Positions 21,080 through 30,584 of a DNA stretch of 64,000 nucleotides are shown here, piece after piece. The notes under the pieces were generated by a model. The model did no database searches, was not told the DNA's origin, and worked only from the letters and a program-made list of their open reading frames with translations. Position numbers and translations under genes: made by a program. Origin of the DNA: Pseudarthrobacter sp. GA104 (GTDB taxonomy: Bacteria > Actinomycetota > Actinomycetes > Actinomycetales > Micrococcaceae); assembly GCF_009741265.1 (NCBI RefSeq), contig NZ_WOWL01000001.1:4216001-4280000 (forward strand), written 5' to 3'. Each line of letters opens with the position of its first letter. The first letter of the stretch is position 1.

Positions 21080-22054
21080 CTACCCACCAGCGGTGGCGAG
21101 ACCTTCAAAATCCACCAGGCGGCGCGCGGTGGCCTCGTCCAGGATCAGGTCCGTGGCCAGGCCCGCCGCCAGGGCTCCGCGGAGCCCGTTGATCTTGGAC
21201 ACCCCGGACACTACACAGATCCTCCGTCGGACTTGCCGCAACTGCGCGAGTGCGGGTCCGGTGGATCGTTCGTTGAGGACGATCCCGTCGGAGGAGCCAT
21301 CGCTGCGGAAGAAGACGGTGGCTACGTCGCCCACAACATCCGAGGTTGCCAGGATGTTGAGGTCAGCCTCGTCCAGGTATCCACCGGCATACACGTGGCT
21401 GGGATAGTCGGCGTCCACGGAGCCCACGCCGAAAATTGCGATGCTCATCTTCGCCTGGAGTTCGAGGATCCGTTGCACGCTGCGTTCATTCCACATGGCA
21501 ACCTTGGTGGCTGCGTGGTCAAAGAAGGCAGGCACCGGGAACTGTTCAACCCTGGCCCCGTAGGCGCTTCCAAACCGCCGCATGATGTCGCTGGCATACG
21601 TGATACCGGTGGTGTGCATGTTGCCGGCGCCGTTCAACTGCACGATGACGCTGTCATGGGTGATCTTGCGGGTGAGGTGGCGGCTGACGGCGCTCAGGGT
21701 GGATCCCCAGGCCACTCCGATGATCGCGTTGGAATCCACCAGCGGTCCGATGGTTCGCGCTGCCTGCATCGCCACCCGGTCCAGTGTTTCCGCCTCATTG
21801 AGTATTTCCATGACCGGAACCACGTGGACATCCACGCCGTACCGCCGGCGGATCCTGCCCTCCAGTTCGGGGCCCGTATCCAGCGGATTGCGGATCTGGA
21901 TTTGCACCAGGCCGGATTCGCGGGCGGAGGACAGGAGGCGGGAAACCGTGGACCGGGACGTCCCCAGCTCCCGGGCTATGGCGTCCATGGTGAGGTCCTG
22001 CAGGTAATACATTTGTGCAGCCCGCAGTGCGTCAGAGTGGCGTGAGGGGTCCAT
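21080..22054 (-). CDS. SorC/DeoR-type sugar-binding transcriptional regulator
   Basis: A 324-residue regulator. The N-terminal HTH (LTMDAIARELGTSRSTVSRLL) is followed by a large sugar-phosphate-binding effector domain of the SorC family (IIGVAWGSTLSAV, and GVGSVDADYPS). ATG at 22054 is chosen because GGAGG lies four bases upstream; a GTG at 22072 has no SD. It is divergent from glpD with a perfect inverted repeat between them, so it may control glycerol use as well as its own operon. The effector, possibly a glycerol or triose phosphate, is inferred. Confidence 0.9.
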   Translation of the reverse strand: MDPSRHSDALRAAQMYYLQDLTMDAIARELGTSRSTVSRLLSSARESGLVQIQIRNPLDTGPELEGRIRRRYGVDVHVVPVMEILNEAETLDRVAMQAARTIGPLVDSNAIIGVAWGSTLSAVSRHLTRKITHDSVIVQLNGAGNMHTTGITYASDIMRRFGSAYGARVEQFPVPAFFDHAATKVAMWNERSVQRILELQAKMSIAIFGVGSVDADYPSHVYAGGYLDEADLNILATSDVVGDVATVFFRSDGSSDGIVLNERSTGPALAQLRQVRRRICVVSGVSKINGLRGALAAGLATDLILDEATARRLVDFEGLATAGG

Positions 22055-22067
22055 CAGTCCTCCAGAC

Positions 22068-22081
22068 TGCACGTTTGTGCA
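22068..22081. promoter_or_regulatory. Inverted repeat, probable SorC-regulator operator
   Basis: TGCAC-GTTT-GTGCA is a perfect 5+5 inverted repeat between the divergent regulator and glpD genes. It lies 7 bases upstream of the glpD -35 and just before the regulator's start, placed to repress both. SorC-family operators are palindromic; the binding itself is inference. Confidence 0.55.
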
Positions 22082-22087
22082 TAGTGC

Positions 22088-22117
22088 TTGACTCCATTTT
22101 CCATTACTCCAAAGAAT
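22088..22117 (+). promoter_or_regulatory. Probable glpD promoter
   Basis: TTGACT (22088-22093) and AAGAAT (22112-22117) are 18 bases apart, ~63 bases before the glpD start. The adjoining palindrome at 22068 supports this as the regulated promoter of glpDFK. Confidence 0.5.
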
Positions 22118-22179
22118 AGTGGTGAAACGGCGGTAAACCCATCCGGTACCGCGTCACACAAAGCCCCAAGGGAGTTGTT

Positions 22180-24006
22180 TTGGGACCCAAGGATTTTCAC
22201 GTCCAACCTATTGCTTCAGCGGCGAAGCCAGGAGTGGAGCGCAGCGCAGTGCACCACCTCCGGCGCCGTCCACATGCCAAGGTCCTCGTGGTGGGAGGAG
22301 GTATCAACGGCGTGGGAACTTTCCGTGACCTTGCGCTGCAGGGCGTGGACGTCGCCCTCGTGGAACGCGGCGACTACTGCCAGGGGGCCAGCGGCGCCTC
22401 CTCCCACATGATCCATGGCGGCATCCGCTACCTGGAAAACGGCGAGTTTCGCCTGGTCCGGGAATCAGTGGTGGAACGTAACCGGTTGCTTCGCATCGCC
22501 CCGCACTACGTTAAGCCGCTGCAGACCACCATCCCGATCTTCAGCACCTTCTCCGGCGTCCTTGCGGCACCGCTTCGCTTCCTGACGCACAAGCAGCACG
22601 GCAAGCCGAAGGAACGGGGGGCCTTCCTCATCAAGCTCGGCCTGAGCCTGTACGACTCCTTTTCCCGGGATGGCGGCGCCGTCCCGCGTCACCAGTTCCG
22701 CAGCGGCCAGCGTGCCCTTGCCGAGCTGCCCAGCCTCCGCCCCGACGTGAAATACACGGCGACCTACTTCGACGCTTCCGTGCACAACCCGGAGCGGCTT
22801 ACGCTCGATGTCCTCCAGGACGGGGAGAAAGCCGGGCTGGCGGCAACCGGTGCAGGCAACGGACAGGGCAGCACGGCCCGTGCCAGCAACTACGTTTCGC
22901 TGCAGTCCGTCACCGGACAGCCCAATCCGGGCACCGGCCGGGGAAGCACCGTGCGGCTGCGGGACGAACTGACGGGGGAGGAATTCGACTTCACTGCAGA
23001 CGTCATTGTGAACACCACGGGCGCCTGGGTGGACCTCACCAACGCCGCCATGGGCTCTGCCTCCACGTTCATGGGCGGCACCAAGGGCTCCCACATCGTC
23101 CTGGACCACCCTGCGCTCCTTGAAGCCTGCCGCGGCAGGGAGATCTTCTTCGAGCACACGGACGGGCGGATCGTCCTGATCTACCCCATGGGTGACCGGG
23201 TCCTTGTGGGTACCACGGATGTGGATGCGGACATGGCGGAGGACGCCGTCTGCACAGATGAGGAAATCGAGTACTTCTTCGACCTGATAGGCCACGTGTT
23301 CCCGGACATCGCCGTTACCCGTGAGCAGATCGTCTACACCTTCTCCGGAGTGCGGCCGCTGCCGCGCCACGATGCCACCCAGCCCGGCTTCGTTTCCCGC
23401 GACTACCGCATCGAGCGCCGGGAAACGGGACTGGACCGGAATGGAAAGGGAGCCGTGGTCTTGAGCCTGGTAGGCGGCAAATGGACAACCTTCCGTGCCC
23501 TCGCCGAACACATGACGAACGACGTCCTGGCTGAGATCGGGATGGAGCGCAAAGTCTCCACCGCGCAGTTGCCTATCGGCGGCGGCGCCGGGTTCCCTGC
23601 CGATGAGGCCGGTGTCCAGAAGTGGATCAAGGCCCATATGGCCGACAACCGTGACGCGGACCGTACAGCAGGGCTCCTGACCAGGTACGGGACACGTGCG
23701 GAAGCGGTCATGGAATACCTTGACGCCGGACCTGACAGGCTGCTGCACTCCACCCGCGAACTGAGCGTCCGTGAACTTGAGTTCATGGCGGCCCATGAGC
23801 AGGTGGGGCACCTGGTGGACGTCCTCATCCGCCGGACCTCCCTGGCGTTCCGGGGGCTGGTGACGGGCGAGTTGCTCAACGAAATGGCCGAAGTGCTGTC
23901 CGTTCCCTTGGGTTGGAACGCCGCAGCCCGGGCAGCGGAAATCAAGCATGCCCAGGAAGTGCTGCAGAAGTTCCACCGTGTAGAAACCCACAGCCTGGTC
24001 GCCTGA
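22180..24006 (+). CDS. glpD: Glycerol-3-phosphate dehydrogenase (FAD-dependent)
   Basis: A 608-residue membrane-associated flavoprotein that oxidises glycerol-3-phosphate to dihydroxyacetone phosphate and passes electrons to quinone. The Rossmann motif VLVVGGGINGVGTFRDLALQ (residues ~36-55) and the GlpD signature GGIRYLENGEF are present. The C-terminal domain is intact. TTG at 22180 follows GGGAG at 5 bases; the ~30 residues before the FAD motif are basic and poorly conserved, so an internal start is possible. Residues ~215-240 contain a Gly/Asn/Thr-rich insertion. It starts the glpDFK cluster. Confidence 0.93.
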   Translation: MGPKDFHVQPIASAAKPGVERSAVHHLRRRPHAKVLVVGGGINGVGTFRDLALQGVDVALVERGDYCQGASGASSHMIHGGIRYLENGEFRLVRESVVERNRLLRIAPHYVKPLQTTIPIFSTFSGVLAAPLRFLTHKQHGKPKERGAFLIKLGLSLYDSFSRDGGAVPRHQFRSGQRALAELPSLRPDVKYTATYFDASVHNPERLTLDVLQDGEKAGLAATGAGNGQGSTARASNYVSLQSVTGQPNPGTGRGSTVRLRDELTGEEFDFTADVIVNTTGAWVDLTNAAMGSASTFMGGTKGSHIVLDHPALLEACRGREIFFEHTDGRIVLIYPMGDRVLVGTTDVDADMAEDAVCTDEEIEYFFDLIGHVFPDIAVTREQIVYTFSGVRPLPRHDATQPGFVSRDYRIERRETGLDRNGKGAVVLSLVGGKWTTFRALAEHMTNDVLAEIGMERKVSTAQLPIGGGAGFPADEAGVQKWIKAHMADNRDADRTAGLLTRYGTRAEAVMEYLDAGPDRLLHSTRELSVRELEFMAAHEQVGHLVDVLIRRTSLAFRGLVTGELLNEMAEVLSVPLGWNAAARAAEIKHAQEVLQKFHRVETHSLVA

Positions 24007-24018
24007 GGCCCGGCTGTC

Positions 24019-24071
24019 GGCCGGGGCGGCAACCCGCCCCGGCCACACGGTCCTTCAACCCGCGAAGGACC
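24019..24071 (+). promoter_or_regulatory. Two consecutive hairpins between glpD and glpF
   Basis: First hairpin: GGCCGGGGCGG (24019-24029) pairs perfectly with CCGCCCCGGCC (24034-24044) over a CAAC loop. Second: GGTCCTTC (24049-24056) pairs with GAAGGACC (24064-24071). No T-run follows either. They may stabilise or process the glpD message or reduce glpFK read-through; function is not shown. Confidence 0.5.
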
Positions 24072-24098
24072 TCCATCTGAAAATAAAAGGAGTCAAAG

Positions 24099-24848
24099 AT
24101 GTCTCTTGGAATAGTTTTCCTTTCCGAAGTATTCGGAACGGCGATGCTGACCCTTCTGGGTTGCGGCGTCGTCGCCAACGTTGCCCTGAGGGGGACAAAG
24201 GGCAACAGCGGCGGGTTCCTGATGGTCACCTGGGGATGGGGCATCGCTGTCTTCGCGGGCGTCTTCGTGGCCGCAAAGTCCGGGGCGCACCTGAATCCTG
24301 CCGTGACCTTGGGGCTGCTGATTAACGGAAAGGCCGAATACGCGCCGGATGTACCGGTGGATTTCGCTTCCACCCTGACGTACTTCGGCGGCGAGATGCT
24401 CGGCGCCTTCCTCGGCGCCGTGGTGTGCTGGCTCGCCTACAAACAGCACTTTGACGCTGAAGAGGAGGTTGCCAGCAAGCTTGCCGTCTTCTCCACCGGA
24501 CCGGCCATCCGCTCCAGTTCCTGGAACCTGGTGACCGAAATCATCGGCACCTTCGTCCTGGTGTTTGTCATCCTGACGTTCGGCGGGACCCCCTCCGGCC
24601 TGGGCCCGCTGGCTGTCGCACTCCTCGTCGTCGGCATCGGCGTCTCCCTGGGCGGCCCCACCGGCTACGCCATCAACCCTGCCCGCGACCTCGGTCCACG
24701 CATTGCCCATGCCCTGCTCCCCATCAAGGGCAAGGGCTCGAGCGACTGGGGCTATTCCTGGATTCCGGTGGTAGGCCCGCTGGTTGGCGGCGCCCTTGGC
24801 GGCATCGTCGCCAGGATTGCCCCCATCATCGTCACGGCCGCCTCCTGA
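24099..24848 (+). CDS. glpF: Glycerol facilitator aquaporin
   Basis: A 249-residue MIP channel with six helices and two half-helices. The NPA motifs are at residues 66-68 (GAHLNPAVTLG) and near 191 (GYAINPARDLGPR). The Asp after NPAR is the hallmark of glycerol-conducting channels over water channels. AAAGGAG lies 7 bases upstream of the ATG. It brings glycerol into the cell for GlpK, the next gene. Confidence 0.96.
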   Translation: MSLGIVFLSEVFGTAMLTLLGCGVVANVALRGTKGNSGGFLMVTWGWGIAVFAGVFVAAKSGAHLNPAVTLGLLINGKAEYAPDVPVDFASTLTYFGGEMLGAFLGAVVCWLAYKQHFDAEEEVASKLAVFSTGPAIRSSSWNLVTEIIGTFVLVFVILTFGGTPSGLGPLAVALLVVGIGVSLGGPTGYAINPARDLGPRIAHALLPIKGKGSSDWGYSWIPVVGPLVGGALGGIVARIAPIIVTAAS

Positions 24849-24897
24849 CCCCCTACCCAACCACTGCTCAACTCCATTACAGACAAGGACGTCAACC

Positions 24898-26412
24898 ATG
24901 AACCAGTACGTAATCGCCATCGACCAGGGAACCACCAGCACCCGTGCCATCGTCTTCGACCACAGCGGGAGCATCGTGTCCTCCGGGCAGATGGAGCACG
25001 AACAGATCTTCCCGCAGGCCGGCTGGGTGGAGCACAACCCGGCCGAAATCTGGAACAACACCCGGGAGGTCATTGCCTCAGCGCTGTCGAAGGCGAACCT
25101 GACACGGCACGATATTGCCGCCGTCGGCATCACCAACCAGCGTGAAACTGCGGTGGTGTGGGACAAGACCACCGGTGAGGCCGTCTACAACGCCATCGTC
25201 TGGCAGGATACCCGCACCCAGGACATCGTGGACGAGCTGGCCAAGGATGGCGGGCCGGACCGCTTCAAGCAAAAAGTGGGCCTCCCGCTGGCCACGTACT
25301 TCTCCGGAACAAAGATCAAGTGGATCCTGGACAACGTGGAGGGCGCCCGCGCCAGGGCTGAGGCCGGCGACCTGGTCTTTGGCAACACCGACTCTTGGGT
25401 CCTGTGGAACCTGACCGGCGGAGTGGACGGCGGGGTTCACGTCACGGACGTCACCAACGCCTCCCGCACGCTGTTCATGGACCTGGATACCCTGCAGTGG
25501 GATGAGGAGATCCTTGGCATCTTCGGTGTTCCCCGGACGATGATGCCCGAGATTAAGTCCTCCTCGGAGGTGTACGGCACCGTGCACACCTCCCAACTCC
25601 TGCGGGAGGTTCCCGTTGCCGGGATCCTCGGGGACCAGCAGGCCGCCACGTTCGGCCAGGCGGCCTTCGAGGCAGGCGAGGCCAAGAACACGTACGGCAC
25701 GGGCTGCTTCCTGATCTTCAACACCGGCGAGGAAATCGTCCACTCCAAGAACGGGCTGCTGACGACGGTGGGCTACAAACTCGGTGACGCTGCACCGCAC
25801 TACGCCCTGGAAGGTTCCATCGCCGTCACCGGCTCGCTCATCCAGTGGCTGCGTGACAACCTGGGCCTGATCAGCAGCGCACCCGAGGTGGAAACCCTGG
25901 CTGCGTCCGTGAAGGACAACGGCGGCGTGTACATCGTGCCGGCCTTCTCGGGTCTCTTCGCACCCTACTGGCGGTCCGATGCGCGCGGCGCCATCGTGGG
26001 ACTGACCAGGTTCGTCAACAGGAACCACATCGCGCGTGCCGCGCTGGAGGCCACCGCCTTCCAGACGCGGGAGGTCCTGGACGCTGTGAACGCGGACTCC
26101 GGCGTTCCGCTGACCGAGCTGAAGGTCGACGGCGGCATGGTGGCCAATGATGCGCTGATGCAGTTCCAGGCGGACATCCTGGGCGTCCCCGTCATCCGGC
26201 CAAAGGTAGTGGAGACAACCGCGCTGGGTGCCGCCTACGCCGCCGGCCTTGCCGTCGGTTTCTGGAAGGACCTGGGGGAGTGCTCGGCCAACTGGTCCGA
26301 GGACAAGCGCTGGGAACCGCAGCTGGACCAGGCGGAGCAGGACCGGCAGATGCGGCTTTGGAAGAAGGCCGTCACCAAGTCCATGGACTGGGTTGACGAG
26401 GACGTGCGCTAG
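24898..26412 (+). CDS. glpK: Glycerol kinase
   Basis: A 504-residue FGGY kinase. The N-terminal phosphate-1 loop AIDQGTTSTRAIVFD, substrate segment AVGITNQRET and the late VDGGMVANDALMQFQADILG signature are all present. It phosphorylates glycerol to glycerol-3-phosphate, the GlpD substrate. The ATG at 24898 gives the canonical MNQYVIAIDQG start; an open frame further upstream within glpF is not coding. A strong terminator follows. Confidence 0.97.
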   Translation: MNQYVIAIDQGTTSTRAIVFDHSGSIVSSGQMEHEQIFPQAGWVEHNPAEIWNNTREVIASALSKANLTRHDIAAVGITNQRETAVVWDKTTGEAVYNAIVWQDTRTQDIVDELAKDGGPDRFKQKVGLPLATYFSGTKIKWILDNVEGARARAEAGDLVFGNTDSWVLWNLTGGVDGGVHVTDVTNASRTLFMDLDTLQWDEEILGIFGVPRTMMPEIKSSSEVYGTVHTSQLLREVPVAGILGDQQAATFGQAAFEAGEAKNTYGTGCFLIFNTGEEIVHSKNGLLTTVGYKLGDAAPHYALEGSIAVTGSLIQWLRDNLGLISSAPEVETLAASVKDNGGVYIVPAFSGLFAPYWRSDARGAIVGLTRFVNRNHIARAALEATAFQTREVLDAVNADSGVPLTELKVDGGMVANDALMQFQADILGVPVIRPKVVETTALGAAYAAGLAVGFWKDLGECSANWSEDKRWEPQLDQAEQDRQMRLWKKAVTKSMDWVDEDVR

Positions 26413-26436
26413 GCGCCCCTGCCGGCAGCGGATGGC

Positions 26437-26477
26437 GAAGAAGGAGGGCGGCACGGGTGCCGCCCTCCTTCTTCTTG
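26437..26477 (+). terminator. Rho-independent-like terminator after glpK (bidirectional)
   Basis: A perfect 17-bp stem (26437-26453 with 26458-26474) around a CGGG loop, starting GAAGAAGGAGGGCGG. It is followed by TTGCG, with only a short T-run. It sits between convergent glpK and the secreted-protein gene and can serve both. Confidence 0.8.
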
Positions 26478-26514
26478 CGTCGGCTTAATGCCGGCCAGGA
26501 ACTTCCTCTGCCTC

Positions 26515-27411
26515 TCAGTAGTTGAGTTCGGCCCGCGGCGTCTTGGCATAGACGCTCCGGCTGACCTCGTATCCCCTTTCGTCCAGTTCCAGGGCCTGTG
26601 CGTTGACGGCCGCGAACTTCTCGGCGTTCAGTTTCCGCACTTTCACCAGATCCATGAATTCCTGGTCTTCACCGCCAACGGCAGTGACCTTTATCAGCCC
26701 GGTTCCGGGTGAGTAGAACTTCCGCTGGTGTCCGGCCTCAGGCGGTTCCAGGGGGTTGTATTCGTCGATCACCAGGACGTCGTCGTAACACCCGGTGGGA
26801 ACGCAGACGTTCTGGTTCGTCTGGAACACGCTCCCGCAGTCGAGGAAATCAACCTTGGGTGCGTAGGCCTGGACGTAGGAGGCCGTGCCTGTCTCGGGCT
26901 TTGCCTGCATGGCGATGCCCGCCTGTGCCTTGGCCAAACCGCTGATGAAGGTGCTTGGGGCACCCACGAACTCGCCGTTTTCGTATTCCTCAGGGTATTC
27001 GCCAAACAGCCACACATCCCCGGCGCGGGTCTGGGCAAAGAAGGCCAGTTCGGACTCCACCAGTTCACCGTCAGAGTAGTCACGGTCCCACATCACACGG
27101 GTGGTCACGCCGTCGATTACCTTCGTCAGACCGGTGACCGTATGGACCACCTTGTGCGCCTGGACGCCGTCAGCCGATGTCACGGTGCCCACCGTGGTGA
27201 ACTGCATGCCCGGCTTGAGCGGGAACCACTTGTTGTCGATCCGCGGATATTCCGGGAAGGCGGACCGGTCGAAATTAATCGCGGACCCGGGGCCGCAGAG
27301 TTCTTCGGCTGCCGGCGCGGCCGCCGTTGGTGCCGAGATCACCGTCAGCGACCCGAAGGCCAGCAGCAGCGCGGACCCGTATGCTGTGAGGCGGCGTGCC
27401 AAAAGCGTCAT
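26515..27411 (-). CDS. Secreted protein of unknown function
   Basis: A 298-residue protein with an N-terminal signal peptide (MTLLARRLTAYGSALLLAFG, then AAAPA cleavage region). The mature part is acidic, with strand-rich segments and four cysteines (LCGPG, LDCGS, NVCVPTGCY) that could form disulfides outside the cell. No enzyme motif is recognised. The start at 27411 has AAAGG 7 bases upstream; a start at 27426 lacks an SD. It lies 31 bp after the second RND permease and is likely the last gene of that operon, so it may have an extracytoplasmic role in the same export or binding task. Confidence 0.75.
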   Translation of the reverse strand: MTLLARRLTAYGSALLLAFGSLTVISAPTAAAPAAEELCGPGSAINFDRSAFPEYPRIDNKWFPLKPGMQFTTVGTVTSADGVQAHKVVHTVTGLTKVIDGVTTRVMWDRDYSDGELVESELAFFAQTRAGDVWLFGEYPEEYENGEFVGAPSTFISGLAKAQAGIAMQAKPETGTASYVQAYAPKVDFLDCGSVFQTNQNVCVPTGCYDDVLVIDEYNPLEPPEAGHQRKFYSPGTGLIKVTAVGGEDQEFMDLVKVRKLNAEKFAAVNAQALELDERGYEVSRSVYAKTPRAELNY

Positions 27412-27442
27412 CTCAGTGCCTTTCATACTGGTTGGAAGAGGA

Positions 27443-30400
27443 CTACACCGCAGGGGCCGGCTGCAGTTCGGGGGTGCTGCGCCGACCGCGGCCGCCCTTG
27501 GCGAAGCGGAGGTACAGCGAGGGGACGATGAACAGGTTGACCAACGTCGACGTGACGAGCCCGCCCAGGATCACCACCGCCATCGGATGCTCGATCTCGT
27601 GGCCCGGGATGTTGCCCATGACAACGAGTGGCACCAGGGCCAGCGCGGTGGCCAGCGTGGTCATCAGGATCGGCGACAACCGCTCTGCAGCCCCGCGAAG
27701 CACCAGCTCCGGTCCGAAGGGGACGCCTTCGAACTGTTCAAGGTGCTGGCAGTGGTTGATGAGCAGGATGCCGTTGCGTGCCGCGATCCCCATCAGCGTC
27801 AGGAAGCCGACCAGGGAACCCAGGGACAGGATTCCGCCGCTGAGGTGCGCAGCGATCACCCCGCCCACAAGCGCCACCGGGAGGGTCAGGATGGCCAGGG
27901 TGGCAAGCCGCCAGCTCCTGAAAGCAGCCTGCAGGAGAAGGTAGACAACGATGAGCGCGACGATGGAGTAGAGCATCAGGCGCTGCGATGCGGCCTGCCG
28001 TTCCGCGTATTCGCCGAGGACAACGGCGCTGTAGCCGACCGGGAACTGGACTGATTTCATGCCGTCCTGCAGCTTCTCCACCACCTTGGCCAGGTCGCCT
28101 TCCTTGACGTTGGCGCTGACATCGATGCGCCTTGACCCTTCGGAACGTTCAACGACGTTGGGTGTCGGCTTGACCGAAACGGCCGCCACGTCAGCCAACC
28201 GGATCTTCTGCCCGGACGGCGTATCCAGCACGAGGTTCTCTATGCTTGTGACGCTCGTCCGGACCTCCGGCGGGCTCCAGACCTGGACGTCGTAGGCCTT
28301 GCCGTCACGGTAGATGTCGCCGACCTCTTCGCCGGCCACCATGGTGGCCGCCGCCCGGCGCACATCGCCCGGCTTCAGTCCGTAGCGGTTCGCTGCGTCC
28401 AGGTTCACCTCCACATCAATCTGCGGAATGTTGGACTGGAGCGCGACCTTGGCACCGATGGCCCCGTCAATGCCGCCGAGGATCTCCTTGATCTTGTCGG
28501 CTTCCTGGCGAAGTATCGAAAGGTCGTCGCCGTAGACGCGGACGACGACGGCATAGCCGGTCCCCGTCAGCACCTCACGGATGCGTTCCTTGAGGTAGGT
28601 CTGCACGTCCCTTTGGATACCGGGGTAGCCGGCCACTACAGACTCGACCGACTTCAGCGTGGAATCGTAGTCCACGCCCGGGTCTACGCTGATCCAGTTC
28701 TCACCAAAGTAGACACCCACCACTTCATCAGCGTTGAAGGCCTGGCCGGTGTGGGATCCGCAGTTGTTCACGCCCTGGATGGTCATGAGTTCCTTGCAGG
28801 CCAGCTGGCTGACCCGGACTTCTTCGGCGTTGGACGTACCGGGTTTGGTAAGCCAGTGCATCAGGAAATCGCGTTCCTTGAAGGAAGGGAGCAGGGATTG
28901 GCCCAGCAACGGTGCCGCCACTATGCCCACCATGCCGAAGGCGGCCAAGGCGAGGTAACCGGGAATTGGCCGCCGGACGATGGGCCGGAGGGCCTTGCTG
29001 TACCAGCGCTTGAGGACCCTGACCACGGGCGGGTCCCTGTCCTCCAGCTTGGCGTTCCGGAGGAAGATGTATGCCAACGCGGGGGTCACCGTAAGGGCCA
29101 CGAGCATCGACGCGAACACTGCCAACGTGTAGGCCGTGGCCAGCGGCCGGAAGAAGGCCCCCGTCAGCCCGTCCAGGAAGAAGATCGGAACCGTGGCCGC
29201 GACGATGATCAGTGTGGCATAAACGATGGGTCCCCGGACCTCCAGGGACGCGTTGACCACAACCCTCGCGGTGCTTCCCGTGCCGCCGGTTGCCCGGTGG
29301 TGCCGAAGGCGCCTGACGATGTTTTCGACGTCGATGATGGCATCGTCCACCACCACCCCGACCGCAATCACCAGCCCCGCAAGCACCATGGTGTTGACTG
29401 TGCCGCCGGTCCAATAGAGCACAAGGGCAGCCGCCACCAGCGACAAGGGGATGGCCAGCACGCTGACCAGCGCCGTCCGCCACTGGAAGAGGAAGACACT
29501 CAACACCATGATGACAAGCAGGCAGCCAAGGAGAAGGGCGACGCCCAGGTTATTGAGGGATTCCTCGATGAACGTTGCCGGCCGGAAAATCGTGGTGTCC
29601 ACGGCAATTCCGGTCAGGCCGGGTTCGAGTTGCTTCATTGCCTCTTCAACGCCCCGGGTGACTTCAAGGGTGTTTCCCCACGGCAGTTTCTCCACGATCA
29701 GCATCAGGCCCGGCCCGCCGTTGATCACTGCGTCACCAATAAGCTGCTGGTGGTCCTCCACGACATTTGCCACGTCGCCCAGCTTCAGTGGTGGCTGCCC
29801 CTCCCGGTCCTCCAGCGCCACCTGGGCGAGGTCTTCCGGGGTGGTGATGGGCTGGACGTGGCGGATTCCGATGGATTGGCTGGGCGTGTCCAGGGATCCG
29901 CCGGTGCCGATCATGGCACCCGGGGAGTAATGGAGGAGCCCGGCATCCAGCGCATTGGCCGTAGAATTCATCACTGTTTCCAGGCTGACCTTGTGGGTCG
30001 CCAGCCTGGCGGGATCCGCCTGGACCTGCAGCATCTGGAGGCGTTCGCCCCAGATTGCCACGTTCGCCACACCCGGAACGCGGAGCAGATGGGCCCTGAT
30101 GTTCCAGTAGGAGATCATGGACATCTCGATCAGGGACCGCGTGTCGGAGGACAGGCCGATCTTCATCACCCGGCTGGTGGAGGACAGCGGCTGCAGCATC
30201 ACCGGCGGGGCTGCCCAGGTGGGCAGGGTGGGAATGACTGTCGCCATCCGTTCGGATACCAGCTGGCGTGCAGTCAGCAGATCCGTGCCGTTCTCGAATT
30301 CCATGACGATCGAGGACAACTGCGGGACTGACTTGGATCGCATGTGGTCGAGGCCGTCTATGCCGTTGAAGGCCTCCTCCATGGGAACCGATACCAGTGC

Positions 30401-30583
30401 TTCAACCTCCGCGGCCGTTAGGCCAAGGCATGCTGTCTGGACCTCGACTTTTGGCGGCGCGAATTCAGGGAAGACATCCACTGAGGCGTTGCTGAGCTGG
30501 GCGCCGCCAACCATCATCAGAGCCGCCGCCAACGCGATGACGATGGATCTGAAGCGCAGGCTGGCGGCGACTATCCGGCGCAT
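27443..30583 (-). CDS. HME-type RND efflux permease (CusA/CzcA-like), second in operon
   Basis: A 1046-residue RND permease with 12 helices and two large extracytoplasmic loops. The start (FRSIVIALAAALMMVGGAQL, then VDVFPEFAPPKVEVQT) is typical of the heavy-metal efflux branch. The TM4 motif VGVVVDDAIIDVENIVRRL retains the acidic residues used for proton coupling. CusA homologues export monovalent or divalent metals. It follows a truncated adaptor gene by 1 bp. RND pumps normally span two membranes with a TolC-type channel, which a monoderm lacks; here it probably exports across the one membrane. The substrate is not determined. Confidence 0.88.
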   Translation of the reverse strand: MRRIVAASLRFRSIVIALAAALMMVGGAQLSNASVDVFPEFAPPKVEVQTACLGLTAAEVEALVSVPMEEAFNGIDGLDHMRSKSVPQLSSIVMEFENGTDLLTARQLVSERMATVIPTLPTWAAPPVMLQPLSSTSRVMKIGLSSDTRSLIEMSMISYWNIRAHLLRVPGVANVAIWGERLQMLQVQADPARLATHKVSLETVMNSTANALDAGLLHYSPGAMIGTGGSLDTPSQSIGIRHVQPITTPEDLAQVALEDREGQPPLKLGDVANVVEDHQQLIGDAVINGGPGLMLIVEKLPWGNTLEVTRGVEEAMKQLEPGLTGIAVDTTIFRPATFIEESLNNLGVALLLGCLLVIMVLSVFLFQWRTALVSVLAIPLSLVAAALVLYWTGGTVNTMVLAGLVIAVGVVVDDAIIDVENIVRRLRHHRATGGTGSTARVVVNASLEVRGPIVYATLIIVAATVPIFFLDGLTGAFFRPLATAYTLAVFASMLVALTVTPALAYIFLRNAKLEDRDPPVVRVLKRWYSKALRPIVRRPIPGYLALAAFGMVGIVAAPLLGQSLLPSFKERDFLMHWLTKPGTSNAEEVRVSQLACKELMTIQGVNNCGSHTGQAFNADEVVGVYFGENWISVDPGVDYDSTLKSVESVVAGYPGIQRDVQTYLKERIREVLTGTGYAVVVRVYGDDLSILRQEADKIKEILGGIDGAIGAKVALQSNIPQIDVEVNLDAANRYGLKPGDVRRAAATMVAGEEVGDIYRDGKAYDVQVWSPPEVRTSVTSIENLVLDTPSGQKIRLADVAAVSVKPTPNVVERSEGSRRIDVSANVKEGDLAKVVEKLQDGMKSVQFPVGYSAVVLGEYAERQAASQRLMLYSIVALIVVYLLLQAAFRSWRLATLAILTLPVALVGGVIAAHLSGGILSLGSLVGFLTLMGIAARNGILLINHCQHLEQFEGVPFGPELVLRGAAERLSPILMTTLATALALVPLVVMGNIPGHEIEHPMAVVILGGLVTSTLVNLFIVPSLYLRFAKGGRGRRSTPELQPAPAV

Positions 30584-30584
30584 G

